DNA of 64,000 nucleotides from Sipunculus nudus (GCA_026874595.1 CM049307.1:76612643-76676642), one strand, 5' to 3'. Numbered from the stretch's first letter, positions 11,375-23,850 are shown. Numbers and translations: made by a program. The notes: generated from the sequence alone by a model not told the origin.

Positions 11375-11947
11375 AATTATCTTTCCTGATGGCTAAATGC
11401 TCTCATTAACAGACTTATTTCGATATGGATTTAACTGATTATGTATTTTACATATCTTTAAAAACGAGGAGTTTTTTTACAATATCCATCACGAATGTAT
11501 ATTACATTTCAGTTGAAGTTTGTGAACGAACAACACGGAGCATGATTTACTTTAATCCTGTGTTAGTCATGGGCACGAATTACATTAAGACCGTCTGCAC
11601 ATTATTCAGTTATGATAAGTTTGCTTTTAAATAAGAGTCTGTGTGATTTAACAAAGTAATTGACACGCGGGACTGACAAATAATATAACTCTTTTCAGTT
11701 CACAAAGAGAGAGTGTGAGCTTTCTTTTTGTATACGCCATACACCCGTCTTATGATTTTAGAGTCAATTTATTTCCATTTTAAAGCGGTACACAACTAAA
11801 ACGTCCTATTTAAATATAAATTTAAATCTTATGCATTTAGCAGACAAACAAGCACATCGGTATATTAATTATTACGTTTCTTTAACGCTAAGCGGTAGAG
11901 CTTCTGAATGATTAAATATGTGTAAACTGTTAATGTAATCCTTTGGA

Positions 11948-11953
11948 AATAAA
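11948..11953 (+). terminator. Candidate polyadenylation signal of gene A
   Basis: AATAAA 574 bp after the gene A stop codon, in AT-rich DNA. It is the first canonical hexamer I see on this strand after the stop. It implies a 3' UTR of about 0.6 kb. Confidence 0.4.
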
Positions 11954-12859
11954 TATGTTTAAACCAAAGCGGTCTGTCCTTAATTTGGAATATTTACAGT
12001 TGTTGCCATTTTCTGATTCCAAAATAAGGAATTTTTAGCGACAAATGTTGTGAAAACAAAAAGGCCGAAATCTTCATGAACGAAGGAGACTTTTGAAGCC
12101 CTCCTTTCTCATATGTTCAGGTTCTTTTCCTAGTCGGTGGGTTAAGTGACTTTTGACTTCAAGTCATGATGCAAAGGTCCCCTTTGGCAGAAAAGTACCT
12201 TATGGTCATGGGAATAAATTTATCTAAAGACACACGTAAGATCTCCCCTAGTTTGTGAAATATATGCAAATTATTCAAAATGGCCGCCGAAAAAACTCCA
12301 AACCACATACGCTTGCTTCTGTTACAGCTGTAATGAAAAATTGTGTATCAAAATATACATTTTTGTGGTCAAGTAATCCAGTGAAATAGGTTTCAAGATT
12401 GAGAAAACAATAGTTTTCTCCTTACCAAGAAAACCTGGGGTACATTTCAGTAAATATCAATGATTTTCTTCCATCATGGTAACCTGAGACACTTCTTATC
12501 TGTGTGCTTAGCATAGGGAGGTATTAAAAAGTTGTGAATAGATCTTGTAGACGAACACAATCCCCAGTCGACATACATAGAGCATAAAACCACAGCAAAT
12601 TAAATGCATTAATTACTGGTACGTGGCACTTACTTAATCTGAGTTTAGGCAGTACATTAAGGCTATACGGTCAGCTCAGATATACAGTTTGTTCTATATT
12701 TAAAAATACCCGAGTGAAATGTTTTCAGAAAATGATCAAGCATTTCCATCAGTGTGGCAAATTCAAAGAAGATTTGGATACCATCAAGGCAACCTTCTCA
12801 CTTCTTAAGAATAGGAATTATGCAAGTTTAAACATCACATAATAATATACTGCCTTTTT

Positions 12860-12888
12860 AGCTCAACTGATTGTAAGTCATTTGAGCT
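12860..12888. repeat. Isolated copy of the AGCTCAA..TTGAGCT terminal hairpin
   Basis: Arms AGCTCAACTGA and TCATTTGAGCT pair with one mismatch around TTGTAAG. The same type of hairpin ends the mobile-element family, but no GTCC tract or tandem array follows here. Confidence 0.6.
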
Positions 12889-13451
12889 ACAGGGAAGACA
12901 CCACCTCTTTCACTGTCGTTCACTGATACCAGTGCTAAAGTTGATATTGAACTTTTGTTGGAAAACAAAGCTCATTGATCCCCCCTCCCACAAATTGTTC
13001 TAGCAAGGCCTAGTGAGACCATCTCTAATATCCAGGTTTGCTCAACTGGAAATTTGCCAGAGACCCCCCCCCCCCCCACAACTCTGTTGTACAGGGGTGC
13101 TATTTCAATTCATAATGTGGGTGGGATGGGGTTTTTGACATCCCCTTACTCACATATAGGCCCTTGTAATGGGGTATACCACATCTCATCCATCAGTATA
13201 CACTGAATAAAAACATTTGTTGATCCAATATTTACCATTTTATATGCACTATAGCACTTTCGTTTTTTAATTTATATACCTGCACTTACTTTGTAAATAT
13301 TATTAATATGCTTGGTGCCGTCTTTCGTTGGTTACAGGTTTATCAGTTCTGTTTTTATATACTCCCAGAATTTGTTCTACTTGTGCAGGTGTTCAGAGAG
13401 CCATACATGCATCAATGATTAGAGGAAAGATGGAGAAAATGTTCCATGCCT

Positions 13452-13528
13452 GACCAAACTAAGAGCTGTGAACAAAGTACAAATGCAAGATGTGCATTTG
13501 TACTTTGTTCACAGCTCTTAGTTTGGTC
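13452..13528. repeat. Perfect 36-bp inverted repeat with a 5-nt spacer
   Basis: Left arm 13452-13487 (begins GACCAAACTAAGAGCTGTG) and right arm 13493-13528 (ends CACAGCTCTTAGTTTGGTC) are exact reverse complements around AGATG. Confidence 0.97.
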
Positions 13529-14531
13529 TAATATTCTAACTCTCTCATAGATTTTAGAAAGTTGGGCACTCAACAGGAAATGTCATCCTTATGCAGTGAT
13601 TAAGTATTAACAAGTATTGTCTTGACCTTTCATTGTGATGTACATGCTAGGCTTAATTTACTCTGTCAATATTTTGGTATCTATACAACAGATTTTATGT
13701 TAATAATATGGCACATAAGGCCATACTTATTTAATTTTTCGTTTCTCAGACCCGCCGACCCTAAGTTGTGACAATTTGGAAAATAAATATAACAGTGTCC
13801 CTGTCGTTATTTTTTTGCCGCCGTTATAAAATATGTCCATGAGTCGTGATATAAATCCCCTAAAAAAGTAATCTCGCAGTCACCTCCTACAAAATGCGAC
13901 CCACACGACAGAGTTGGTCGTTTTTTAAGTCACCACATTTTGCCGTGCCCATGGTTAGTGAAACATTTCCCTTGTCTTTCTCATGATCATCTAAAATCCG
14001 AGGATCTGCTGAGATAAAAAGATTTTCGTCGGAGATCTTCCTCAAGTCAAACCGTTCAAATGTTCTCCTTCATACTTTCACGTTTCATCACGATCTTACC
14101 CGATTTCAGTTTTATGTTCTTCTCGTAATGATGGACCGCTTACGTTCGAAAACATTAAAAGTGCTGCCTGTATTATATTATATCAGCGGGGATTGTAATA
14201 TTTTCCACAAGGTGTCCGAAAAAGTCTGGCTTTTGAATGGTTCTGCCGAGCTCAGGATGCCACCTCAACGCAGGGTCACGATCGAACTATTGTGACATTC
14301 TTGACATCGCGTGGAAAATCCTCTGTAGACAAGGAATCATTAGGCCGAAGGCGGAAAAATTCGACTTATTTAAATCTCTTCGTTAAAATGGCTGCGAACA
14401 TGTGACTACGAGGTTGTGATTATGGAAATTCTGGATGAAATCAGCTACTTTCGATAATTTGGATAACCGATCGCTGTGTGTATGCTTGTGGCATCGCATT
14501 TGAGAGCACAGGAATTGTTGCACATGGACAA

Positions 14532-14679
14532 TTTCCCGCCATGAAATCACATGAATGTAACTTAACGCGCATGCGTGTAGTATACTATGAATCTCTGATT
14601 GGCTCTCTTTCTAGGGCTGCTGGGCGGGGTCTCTTTCCGCCAATCGCGTTGAAGCCCTGACAGGTCGTCATATGCAAAT
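14532..14679. promoter_or_regulatory. Cluster of proximal-promoter motifs
   Basis: Within 150 bp: TTTCCCGCC (E2F type, 14532-14540), CGCGCATGCGTG (NRF1 type, 14566-14577), CTGATTGGCT (NF-Y type, 14595-14604), GGGCGGGG (GC box, 14622-14629), CCGCCAATCGCG (CCAAT, 14637-14648) and ATGCAAAT (octamer, 14672-14679). The stretch is more GC-rich than its surroundings. No TATA box. No gene that would use it is recognised. Confidence 0.45.
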
Positions 14680-15802
14680 AAACTCTAAACTTTCAACCAA
14701 ATACTCGCGCGATGGAAATGCCAAAAATAGCACTGAGCACCTTTGTGTTATTTCCAGGGTGGCAAATACCGCGTTATATACCGCTACCACGTTAATATAC
14801 CGATATTTTAAGGGCTCCGAAGCGTTTATCAAGTGACAGATGTACGAACCTTGTTGCAAAACATTCTGAAATGATGTTATTAATATATAATTACGTCTGA
14901 TATATTTGTTTATATAAGCTTGATTTTTCCCACCTTGCAATTGTTTACATTTCTGAGGGGTCAAGTTTTACCTCATTTGATATATTTGATAAAATTTCTG
15001 ATGGGTATATTTTTACCAGGTTTTTTATATAGTAATTTTTATTTTGTGTTTTTGAGGGTATTTTTTTCAATGACTGAAAACAGATAGATCCTATCTTAAA
15101 GATGATTTCAGTGATATTTTAAATAAAAAGGACTTTGCTTATTTTCCGACTGGGTGACCCTGATGAACCTTGTTTTGCTTAAATGTGCGTTTGTGTTTGA
15201 ATTGCATATTTCATGGCTATTTTCATTTGCCTGAACCTTTATTTGTTGTAAGCTTTGTATTTCAACTGACCATATAATGTACTTCAAAAATAACAGTTAA
15301 TTTTGCAACCAATCTCCTGTACAGGTCATTTTAAACTTTCCAGCTGTTTAAGTAAAAAAAGTGGACTGATTGGTTTTTCATAAATGTTAATTTAGTTGAA
15401 ATTATTAATTTATTAATTGTTAATTTTAATTGATAAAAGTTTATTTAAAAATTAGAAAAATCATGATTTTTTTTTAAAGTCGATTTTTTACCAGCCCTTT
15501 CAGAAAGTATTGAGGATATCCTGCGGATACAGAAAATACTTTAGTTCACATGACATTGTAGAAGGGCACATATAGTTCCTATATATTCATTTCATCATTT
15601 GTAAAATTTATATGGAAAAAATGGCGCTTTTCATTTTTTTTAATTTTGAATTATATTTATTTTATTTTCCCTCCTCCTCCCCACCACTTTTCATTTCTTC
15701 GTATGAGAAACGTTTTATTAAATAAGTAAGGCTTAAAATGAAATAAATGATTATTAATCGATCATCTTTCAGTCATTGAGTATGATTTTAAAACTGATCC
15801 GT

Positions 15803-15806
<4 letters not shown>

Positions 15807-15850
<44 letters not shown>
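15807..15850. repeat. AT microsatellite
   Basis: Uninterrupted (AT)n of about 44 bp. Confidence 0.95.
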
Positions 15851-15853
<3 letters not shown>

Positions 15854-15870
15854 TGTCTGTGTTTTTGCAG

Positions 15871-16655
15871 AAGCAAAGCTCCTATTTGCTTACAGGATAC
15901 TGCCTTCACTGTTTGGAGAATGCAAGGATAATATGGAATTGTAGATGGAGGAGAGGTAGTTCTTTCAAAACTATTATGTTTGTGTGAATATATTCAGCTA
16001 GTATTAAAGATAGTTTTATTTTTTTTTAAAGTAAATACATACTTATATAACGAAAAAAGTTCAAATTGTTTATTTTTTTTGTGGAGATAGAACAAAATCT
16101 TGGCCAGTTATTGTCTGTAATGTAAATGTAAAGATATATTTGATATAATAATGTATAATTATTTTCAGTTCTAAAGGTTCCCATTGACCATAAGAAAACT
16201 ATTTTTGCAGTTATCGTTTAAATTTTTTGAAGAAAGAACAAAAGCTTAGCAAAGTATTTTCTGTAATGTAAATTAATAGAGCGTCAGACTTTGAAAGAAA
16301 AAATAAAAAATAAATATAAAAAGTAAAGGGATAATTGCTGAACTATATTCTTGCATATTTCTCTCATGTTCCTTACAATCTCTCTTTTCTGTTTCTTATT
16401 TTGTATACAGAAAGTGAAATCTCCAATACCTGTGATTGTTCAAGATTGGGACTGTAACATTACTGTAACATGGTGGATGGCCAGAAACTGTCAACCCATG
16501 CAAGTTATTTCTAATTCCACGGGAGGCTTGCTATGCGTCATTTTTTATATTAACCCTGGAGTATCCCAAGGGACTAAAAAACCTTCGGGTTTCTTGATTT
16601 TGGGGTCATTGAATTTACCTCTCATTTTCCTCTATAATATATCAACCATATAGGA
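15871..16655 (+). other. Two exon-like blocks of an unrecognised transcript
   Basis: 15871-15955 is bounded by gtttttgcag and gtagtt. A second block starts at 16411 after a strong pyrimidine tract and tatacag. Neither has a convincing reading frame. They lie 1.2 and 1.7 kb downstream of the promoter-motif cluster, so a non-coding transcript is possible. Splice-site resemblance alone is weak evidence. Confidence 0.25.
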
Positions 16656-16964
16656 AATATCAGCTAACGACTATTTCACTTTTGATATTCTTGTGTTTTT
16701 AGTACCTAAATTAAATCAGGTAATTATCTTATTATTTTTCTGGAAAAACGTTCAGATTTGCGCCCTTGTTACAGTGTAGGTATTCTCTTCAACTCCCTCC
16801 AGTTCGACTTTAATTGATGTAAAAATCATATATTTACCAAGCACCTATATTTTGGAATTCATTATCAGAAGCTTCACACAAAATAGATGCCTTTACTGTA
16901 GAAAGATTCGGTGACATATAAGTTAAATCCATTTCAATTGTTTGACTTAAGTTCTGACCATCTT

Positions 16965-17367
16965 ACCGGCTTCTGTGGCTCAGGGGTAGAGCGCAGGACT
17001 CAAAGCCGGGAGATCGTGAGTTCGAATCTCAGCCGAGGCGGTGAGGTTTTTCACGGTCGGCCCCCACCCAGGGTGAGCGCTCTGCAAGCTTAATGGGAAG
17101 GTCGTGCCCAACGGCCGTGTTTCATTCACAAACGAGTGCGCCTTTCGGGGGTCCTCGGTGGTATGATTACCAACCCAGGGCCCGCAGGTGCAGTAGTCAC
17201 CGGGCCTGGTTAACGCCAGGATATAAAATGAGAGGAAGCGTGTGATACTGCCCTGTCACGTAGTCCGAAACCGGAATGGAAATCTGCAGATGTACATATA
17301 CTTAGTAAGGCAGCATTAAGAAAATGGAGGCGGTTACCTCCGACAAAAAAAAATTAAAAAAAAAAAA
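16965..17367 (+). mobile_element. tRNA-derived SINE, full-length with target-site duplication
   Basis: The 5' end is tRNA-like: A-box region TGGCTCAGGGGTAGAGC and B-box region GAGTTCGAATCTC within a 4-bp T-stem (TGAG/CTCA). A body of about 300 bp and an A-rich tail follow. It is flanked by a 16-bp direct repeat AAGTTCTGACCATCTT (16949-16964 and 17368-17383), the mark of LINE-driven insertion. The anticodon-loop region (CTCAAAG) is degenerate, so this is not a working tRNA gene. Confidence 0.88.
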
Positions 17368-18004
17368 AAGTTCTGACCATCTTTAACTTTAAAGATACCA
17401 TTAATTTACAACTTATTGATGCACTTTTTTCTATTGTTCAAAGATGCATTATATATAGATTTGGGCCCCATTGTTAACATAATCAGCAACCTTAATGAGA
17501 TAACACACAGCATTCATAAAAGTAATCATAATAATATTGCACTTATTAACAAAATTGATATGTTTAGTTGGAGACGATTTAACTGCCATGCAGTGTGGTC
17601 AAAATGTTTAAATATGCTTGTTTCCTTATGATGCCTTTTGGAAGATCAGTATAATCTGAATAATTATATAAAATAAGTACACGTGTTGTACATGTTGATG
17701 ATCTGTTGAATATTTCATACAATAAAGAAGTGGTGTGATATGTGTGAGCATGCATTTTTTTAAATGCCATTTCCCAAATAAGCCAAGATGTATTTCCCTC
17801 TGTGGATATCCTGATTTGATTTTCGGGACACTTGACTGTCAAACAGAAAGATACAACTCTATCATCATAAGGAGGTCTGACTTCGTCAGTAATATTTTTA
17901 CTGGTAAAATATAAAAAAAAAACATGTTATGAGAAACCTGAAGTACACAGATACAAATAAAGGGTTCGTCCGGAGTGACAAGACAGAAACGTTTTGAGAA
18001 AGAT

Positions 18005-18390
18005 AATGGAAACCTGTAACAGTGTATAGCTCGAAGTGCAAAGCACTGTTATTTGTCATAAAATTACAATGTTCTGTTATTCTACATATCAAAGTACCGT
18101 GAAATAACGGTGCAATGCCATGATTCCAGTTTAAATCACTGTTTATTCACGTCTCTTAGCACTGTAAAATAACGGCATATTGTCCCGAAAAATAACAGGT
18201 GCTCGTTATTTCACATGGCTTAGCACCGTTTATTTACGTCCAAAAGCGCTGTAAAATTACGGTGAAATGCGACGTTATTTAACGCACTGCGTTATTTCTT
18301 TGCACATAAAATAATGGTGCATTACACTTTCAACTTTGCTGCCGGTGCAAAGCACCGTTATTTTACGTGCAACTATTAACAGTGTACACT
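18005..18390. repeat. Cluster of CACCGTTATTTTACG motifs in both orientations
   Basis: About ten versions of gcaccgttattttacgt or its complement, for example 18088 (accgtgaaataacggtgc), 18222 (gcaccgtttatttacgt) and 18347 (gcaccgttattttacgt). They alternate strand at intervals of roughly 30-60 bp. Confidence 0.8.
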
Positions 18391-18699
18391 CACACAGGAA
18401 GATACTGAAAGACTGGAAGTACACAAAACAGATCAATGCCGGTCATTAACTTTGTTTGAGGCCAGAAATCCCCGGTTGACAGCATCAAAACTACACAGAC
18501 TCATTGACAGACACACCAAGCATGTTAAATGAACCACCTGTTCAAGCATAACAAGTGGTTAATGGTTAAACTAGAATACGGGTACTCGACAAGCGACAAC
18601 GTGTTTCGGCAAAAATCAGAGCAGGACGGGTGATGTGAGGCACGGATTGAGTGGCAAGGGGAAATAGAGTTAGATGTGTTACATATTAGCATGGATGTC

Positions 18700-19880
18700 T
18701 GTAACGTGAACATTATTGTAGGTGGCACCACCTGTAATTTGAACGAGTAACTATCAAAGATGTATACACATGCACAATTTCAGGTGAAAAAGTCAAACCA
18801 TGCCAACATATCAGTGATTTTATCCCACAGAAGACAAACAAACGGACGCTGTGCAAAAATTGTTGCTGGTGGCGCCACCTTGATGATAAAGAGCTATGTG
18901 AGATCCAAACACATGCAAAACTTCAGGAAGATACGTCAAACAAGTCAAGAGATATAAGCATGGATATCTGCAGCATTAACGTGAATGTAGGTGGCGCCAC
19001 CTGTCATAAAATCAGGAAGCTATCCAGGATGTATACGCATGCCAAATTTCAGGTGTATAAGTAAAACCACTGCTGAGATATGAGTGATTTTAATCCAAGT
19101 CAAACTAACAGATGAACACTAGGCAAAAAATAATTGCAGGTGGCGCTACCAGTTTCTTGTATGATAAAGAGTTGTGCGAGATCCAAACACATGAAAATTT
19201 TTAGGAAGATAATCAAACCAGTCAAGAGATATAAGCATGGATGTCTGCAGCGTGAACGTGAATGTGGGTGGCGCCACCTATCATAAAATCAAGAAAGCTA
19301 TCCAGGATGTATACGCATGCCAAATTTCAGGTGAATAAGTCAAACCACTACCGAGATATGAGTGTTTATGCCGAACTCAAACGAATAGATGGACGCTGTG
19401 AAAAAAATGGTTGCAAAAATATTTGCAGCCGGCGCCATCAGTTTCTTGTATGATTAAGAGCTATGTGAGATCTTAACACATGCAAATTTTCAGGAAGGTA
19501 CGTCAAACCAGTCTGGAGATATAAGCATGGATGTCTGCAGAGTGAACGTGAATGTAGGTGGCGCCACCTGTCATAAAATCAAGAAAGCTATCCAGGATGT
19601 ATATGCTTGCCGAATTTAGGGTGAATTAGTCAGACCACTGCAGAGATATGAGTGCTTTTAACCGAAGGAAGACGAACAGATGGACACTGTTCAAACATAA
19701 TTGTAGGTGGCGCCACCATTTTAGTGTATGTTATAAAGCTATCCAAGGGCTACATTTGTATATTTTTTTTCCCTGATTGGTCAAACGAGTCCGAAGATAT
19801 GTGGGTTAATATGTCAAAACGGACGCACAGATGGACGCATTGGAGAGAGGAAAGGTCAGAGGTCAACGGAAATTAGTAAG
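18700..19880 (+). repeat. About 280-bp tandem array carrying GGTGGCGCCACC
   Basis: Units start at about 18720, 18990, 19267 and 19557 (ggtggcgccacctgtcataaaatca) and share tatccaggatgtatacgcat and ccaaatttcaggtg blocks. Each unit has a second half-way site (18868, 19139, 19428, 19706). Five perfect GGTGGCGCCACC copies occur at 18868, 18990, 19267, 19557 and 19706. The array ends in a cagatggacgcat microsatellite-like stretch and aggtcagaggtca. Confidence 0.85.
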
Positions 19881-20006
19881 GCAACAGTTCACCTGTGACC
19901 CGACAATGGGTGTAAGTTTCGGAAAAATCAGTCCAGTAGTCTCAGAAGAGTTCTCCAGAAACGAACGCGGCGGAGGCGGCGGAACCCGGTAAAAAAAACA
20001 AAGTAT

Positions 20007-20036
20007 CCGCAAAACTTTGTTTTGGCGGATACAATA
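20007..20036. repeat. Short hairpin GTATCCGC...GCGGATAC
   Basis: gtatccgcaaaac pairs with gttttggcggatac with one bulged base. It follows a CGG-rich stretch (19966-19986). Confidence 0.6.
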
Positions 20037-21011
20037 ATGAAGCTCTGCGTCAATATGCACTGAAACAAAATGTCCACATTCATAAAGTGGGGTTTGTTGT
20101 TAACCCAACCATTCCCTTCATTAGTGCAACCCCAGAGACAAAGTATGTTACCATGAACCTCTAAGTTTTTCTTGAAAGGATAAGCGTTGTAAACCTCCCG
20201 AACTGAGGTGGATGGTAGAACAACAGTTGGCACTGAGGTCATTAGGTGTGTGCTATTTATTATTATGCTATGAATGGTTGATTGTAATAATAGAGTTGAT
20301 CTTTTACAATATCATCTGCTTAATATTTACTTCCGTCAAGTGGCGGGGGTTATTTTATTTTATTCTTTTAGTTTTTTTGCGTTGGGCTGTTTTAGCGTTT
20401 GTGTGTCTTTTAGCAACATTATACAAAAGTTATTCACGGATTTTGATGAAATTATCACAATTGCTCTACAATAATCAACCGACAATTCATTTTGGGGTTG
20501 ATCCATATCACCATCTGAATCAAGAAACTGTTGTAAAGAAAATATGCAGCATTTCTGACAACAGCATATAATATTTTGAAAGTTATAGGGTATACACAAA
20601 TAACATGCCATTCAGATGAGCTCATTGTTTTTTCCCAAGAAAGTTTGGTTAGATACATAGATAATGTGCGATTAATTAACACGCATAACATTTTATGATT
20701 TCCAGGTTGCAGGAAAAAAGGGGATGCAGATGAAAGTGGTCATTATCACATTGAAAAGCCTCGTGGCTGATCAAGTTGAACAAGCAAGCATCCATGGTAT
20801 ACAAGCTTTTGCACTGCCAAACCAAAAGCACAATAAAACACAGGAACAAGGTTTGTTTGAAAATAGAGTGTACAGATGAAATCACTATGCAAATATCTCT
20901 TTCAACATGTTTAGAAAATATCTTATTTAGATGTTATTTCCGAAATAATTTTAAACATTATTATGAAAAAGTATATTATAATAAGTTATATATTATATAA
21001 TATTTTAATAG

Positions 21012-21016
<5 letters not shown>

Positions 21017-21061
<45 letters not shown>
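21017..21061. repeat. AT microsatellite
   Basis: (AT)n of about 45 bp. Confidence 0.95.
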
Positions 21062-21069
<8 letters not shown>

Positions 21070-21835
21070 ATGGGGGTGAATACAATTTAAGGAACCTTTA
21101 TATTACATCTTTGTTGTTTCGGCCGCTATGGCATTTGGAAAGAATGCATTGAAGATAAGCATAATGCCGTGTGATGTTTTTACAAAAACGCTTTTGTGTT
21201 CAGTCAAAATGAACAAAAACGTGAGATTAAAACAGAATAATGAATATAATATTTCAATTTTTATGAAACTTTAAGTCTGTGAAAATGATATAATTTCAGT
21301 TTATATGATGAGCATTTCCCTTTTACAAGGGCCCGGAGTTTTAAACAGCTTATCGGGAAATTGGTCTTCGCCGATCATTCTTCCCGGACAGCCCTGTGTT
21401 GTGCTGCACTGCAACAGCTACAGATGACGTAAAGCATGTCATCTTCAAGAGACTTGGTCAGGACGATACTGTCACATGCAGAGACAATAGGTGTAATTCA
21501 AGACAGGTGATTTCAAACTTATCATTGAAGTTAAAATAAGAGGTTCCAGAAGTTGGTCGACCAGTGAATAGTTAACTACACGTAATTTGGTGAAACACAC
21601 ACTAACTCCTACGCTGACTATATATTTGCCTAATTTTGGTAATTAAAAATGGGGAAGCTTTTTGCTTGTGTAAAATAAAACAATAATCTGATAAAAATAA
21701 ATTTTGTTGAATATTATCTCGTAAGATTATCTCGTAAGCTACCTTTAATCATGCAAACTTGTCGTTAATCACTAATGCTGGATATCCCTCTGATATTGAA
21801 ACTATGCATTCAAGTTTCTTTTTATACACTTTTTG

Positions 21836-22475
21836 CACATACACAAACACAAACACTCACCCTCACACACACCATCTCTCTCACACACACTGACACGCAC
21901 ACACCCTCACAATCACGCACCAAAACCCGCCCTCATCACACACCCACCCTAATCACGCACACCGTTACTCATCCCCCTTCCCCTCCCCTCACACACACAC
22001 ACACCCTCACAATCACGCACCAAAACCCGTCCTCATCACACACCCATCATAATCACGCACACCCTTACTCATCCCCCTTCCGCTTCCCTCACACACACAC
22101 ACACACCCTCACAATCACGCACCAACCCCCGCCTTCATCACACACCCATCATAATCACGCACACCCTTACTCATCCCCCCTCCCCTCACACACACACACA
22201 CACACACCCACACAATCACGCACCAAAACCCGCCCTCATCACACACCCATCCTAATCACGCACACCCTTACTCATTCCCCTTCCGCTCCCCTCACACACA
22301 CACACCCTCACAATCACGCACCAAAACCCGCCCTCATTACACACCCATCATAATCACGCACACCCTTACTCATCCCCCTTCCCCTCCCTTCACACACACA
22401 CACACCCTCACAATCACGCACACTCTCTCTCTCTCTCACACACACAAGCACCCACCCACCATCTAACACACACAT
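21836..22475. repeat. About 100-bp minisatellite, CA/CCCT-rich
   Basis: accctcacaatcacgcac recurs at 21903, 22003, 22105, 22206 (variant), 22304 and 22404, so the period is 98-102 bp. Units contain caaaacccgccctcatcac, atcataatcacgcacaccc, tcatcccccttcc and a (CA)n linker that accounts for the length variation. A 192-codon open frame through it results from the lack of stops in CA/CCT-rich DNA. Confidence 0.93.
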
Positions 22476-23242
22476 TCCTGATTCGCTTTTTTTTTTCGCC
22501 GTCATTTTGAAGAGGAACTCTAGTTCTTGGTTCAGACCTAAAAAGAAAAGAAACTGGCTACACCGAAAACAATCCTTTACTGTAGGTATAGTTAAGTTTT
22601 CAATATTAGGTTAACACGTGTATGCATTGTATAGGGCATTTGATATGATGTCTTTATCTGCGAATAGATAAAAGATTTAGAGGGCATAGCCAGGTCACTG
22701 AATGATGGAGAAAACTATTGTGACAGGACGACTAGATCTGATTTAATCAAATACATAATGCAGAAATGCCCTTGTGGCTTAACAGAGGAAGCGACATGGG
22801 ACAGCGGGATCACAAGAGCTGATCAACTCGGTGTAAACAATGTCATGTGTGAGAATCTCCTGTCATTTGATGACAGCCATCTGATTTACGTGTCGCTAAC
22901 TGATCACATCTGTACCTGGTTCCAAGAGTCAGTTTCTTGGATATTTACACCCACCTCCGTGGAACAGAAAAAGAGACATTAAAGCATTTGACCGGGTGGT
23001 TAAGCACACGGCGGCATGAGATATCAGTGACATTTATGTTTTCGTGATAAGTGATGTAAAAAAAGGATCATTTGACAAAAGCATATGCAAAATTCAAACA
23101 TTGATAAAAAAATATGGCAGGCCTTATTTCTTTTAAGCCCTCTTTATCCATCCCCCAGGGAGTAGTTGTAATATAGTTAAATCCTTTTATTTCCTCCTAT
23201 GGGCATTAGAGAGACACAAAGTTATATACATGTGCATAATTA

Positions 23243-23850
23243 AACAAGTGACCCATGGGTCATGACGCTCAGTCGACTGACATGTTGACAATATATCCTT
23301 GCACAGGCAACTAATTAAGATAATGCAGGTGGCATCATCGTTCATGCATATTAACTCGAGTTCATCATGACCCATTAGCACACCAAATTTGATGACAAAT
23401 TTGATGACAAATTTGGATGATTTCTTGGGCGCTCAAACATACCCCGAAAATCTGAGAATATAGGACACAGTGACCCAATTTCAGGTTTCTAGGGAGACTT
23501 TTGAGGAACTCTCAGGAGAGTTAGAAGTTTCTTGGTCCAAGGTTATGATTTGTGCACTACTTTGGTATAAAATTTTCAGTCATTCACTTTGCTCTGAATC
23601 CAGTTGCAGTTTTTGATGGCAGCTTCTCAAAAAGGTACCAAATGGGGTCTGATTTTCTTCCAGACATGATGCTTAAGTTCTACAAGAACACGTATACTGC
23701 AAACCCCCTCATATTTGATGGAAATCCCCAGCTGTTAGTTGGGAATCCCTCATGTGAAAGTTGTTGGAAATTCCCAGCTGGAATTACAAAGAGCATTTTG
23801 GGAACCCTTGATATGAATCTTGTTGGAAGTTGCCAACCTTGATTATTTCA
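23243..23850 (-). mobile_element. Palindrome-ended element, copy 2 (palindrome end only)
   Basis: Starts aacaagtg then TGACCCATGGGTCA (23249-23262) and tgacgctcag, the same end as at 24614. Then aaatttgatgac direct repeats (23385-23415) and text like that of the other copies (aatttcaggtttc.., gaggaactctcagg). The hairpin end is not found before 24.6 kb, so the copy is truncated. Confidence 0.55.

Larger units (their letters stand above)
11955..14500. other. Intergenic after gene A
   Basis: No gene seen. Holds the isolated terminal hairpin (12860), a C run (13063-13077) and the perfect inverted repeat (13452). Confidence 0.5.
19881..21830. other. Intergenic, no gene seen
   Basis: A 119-codon frame at 20212-20571 is hydrophobic because the DNA is TTA/ATT-rich. 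It has no start context or homologue that I recognise. Confidence 0.45.

Noticed and set aside
16965-17040. A functional tRNA gene
   Set aside because: A and B boxes are good but the anticodon and acceptor stems pair poorly, and the sequence continues into a SINE body with A-tail and target duplication.
16911-17093. CGSGVE..TQSREIVSSNLSRG peptide, also at 30130-30312
   Set aside because: Translation of the tRNA-like SINE head, not a gene.
20212-20571. 119-codon hydrophobic frame as a membrane protein
   Set aside because: Hydrophobicity follows from T-rich DNA; no splice signals, start context or family motif; overlapping frames look alike.
21775-22353. 192-codon open frame rich in His/Thr/Pro
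   Set aside because: It runs through the 100-bp CA-rich minisatellite, which has few stop codons in any frame; no start context or domain.
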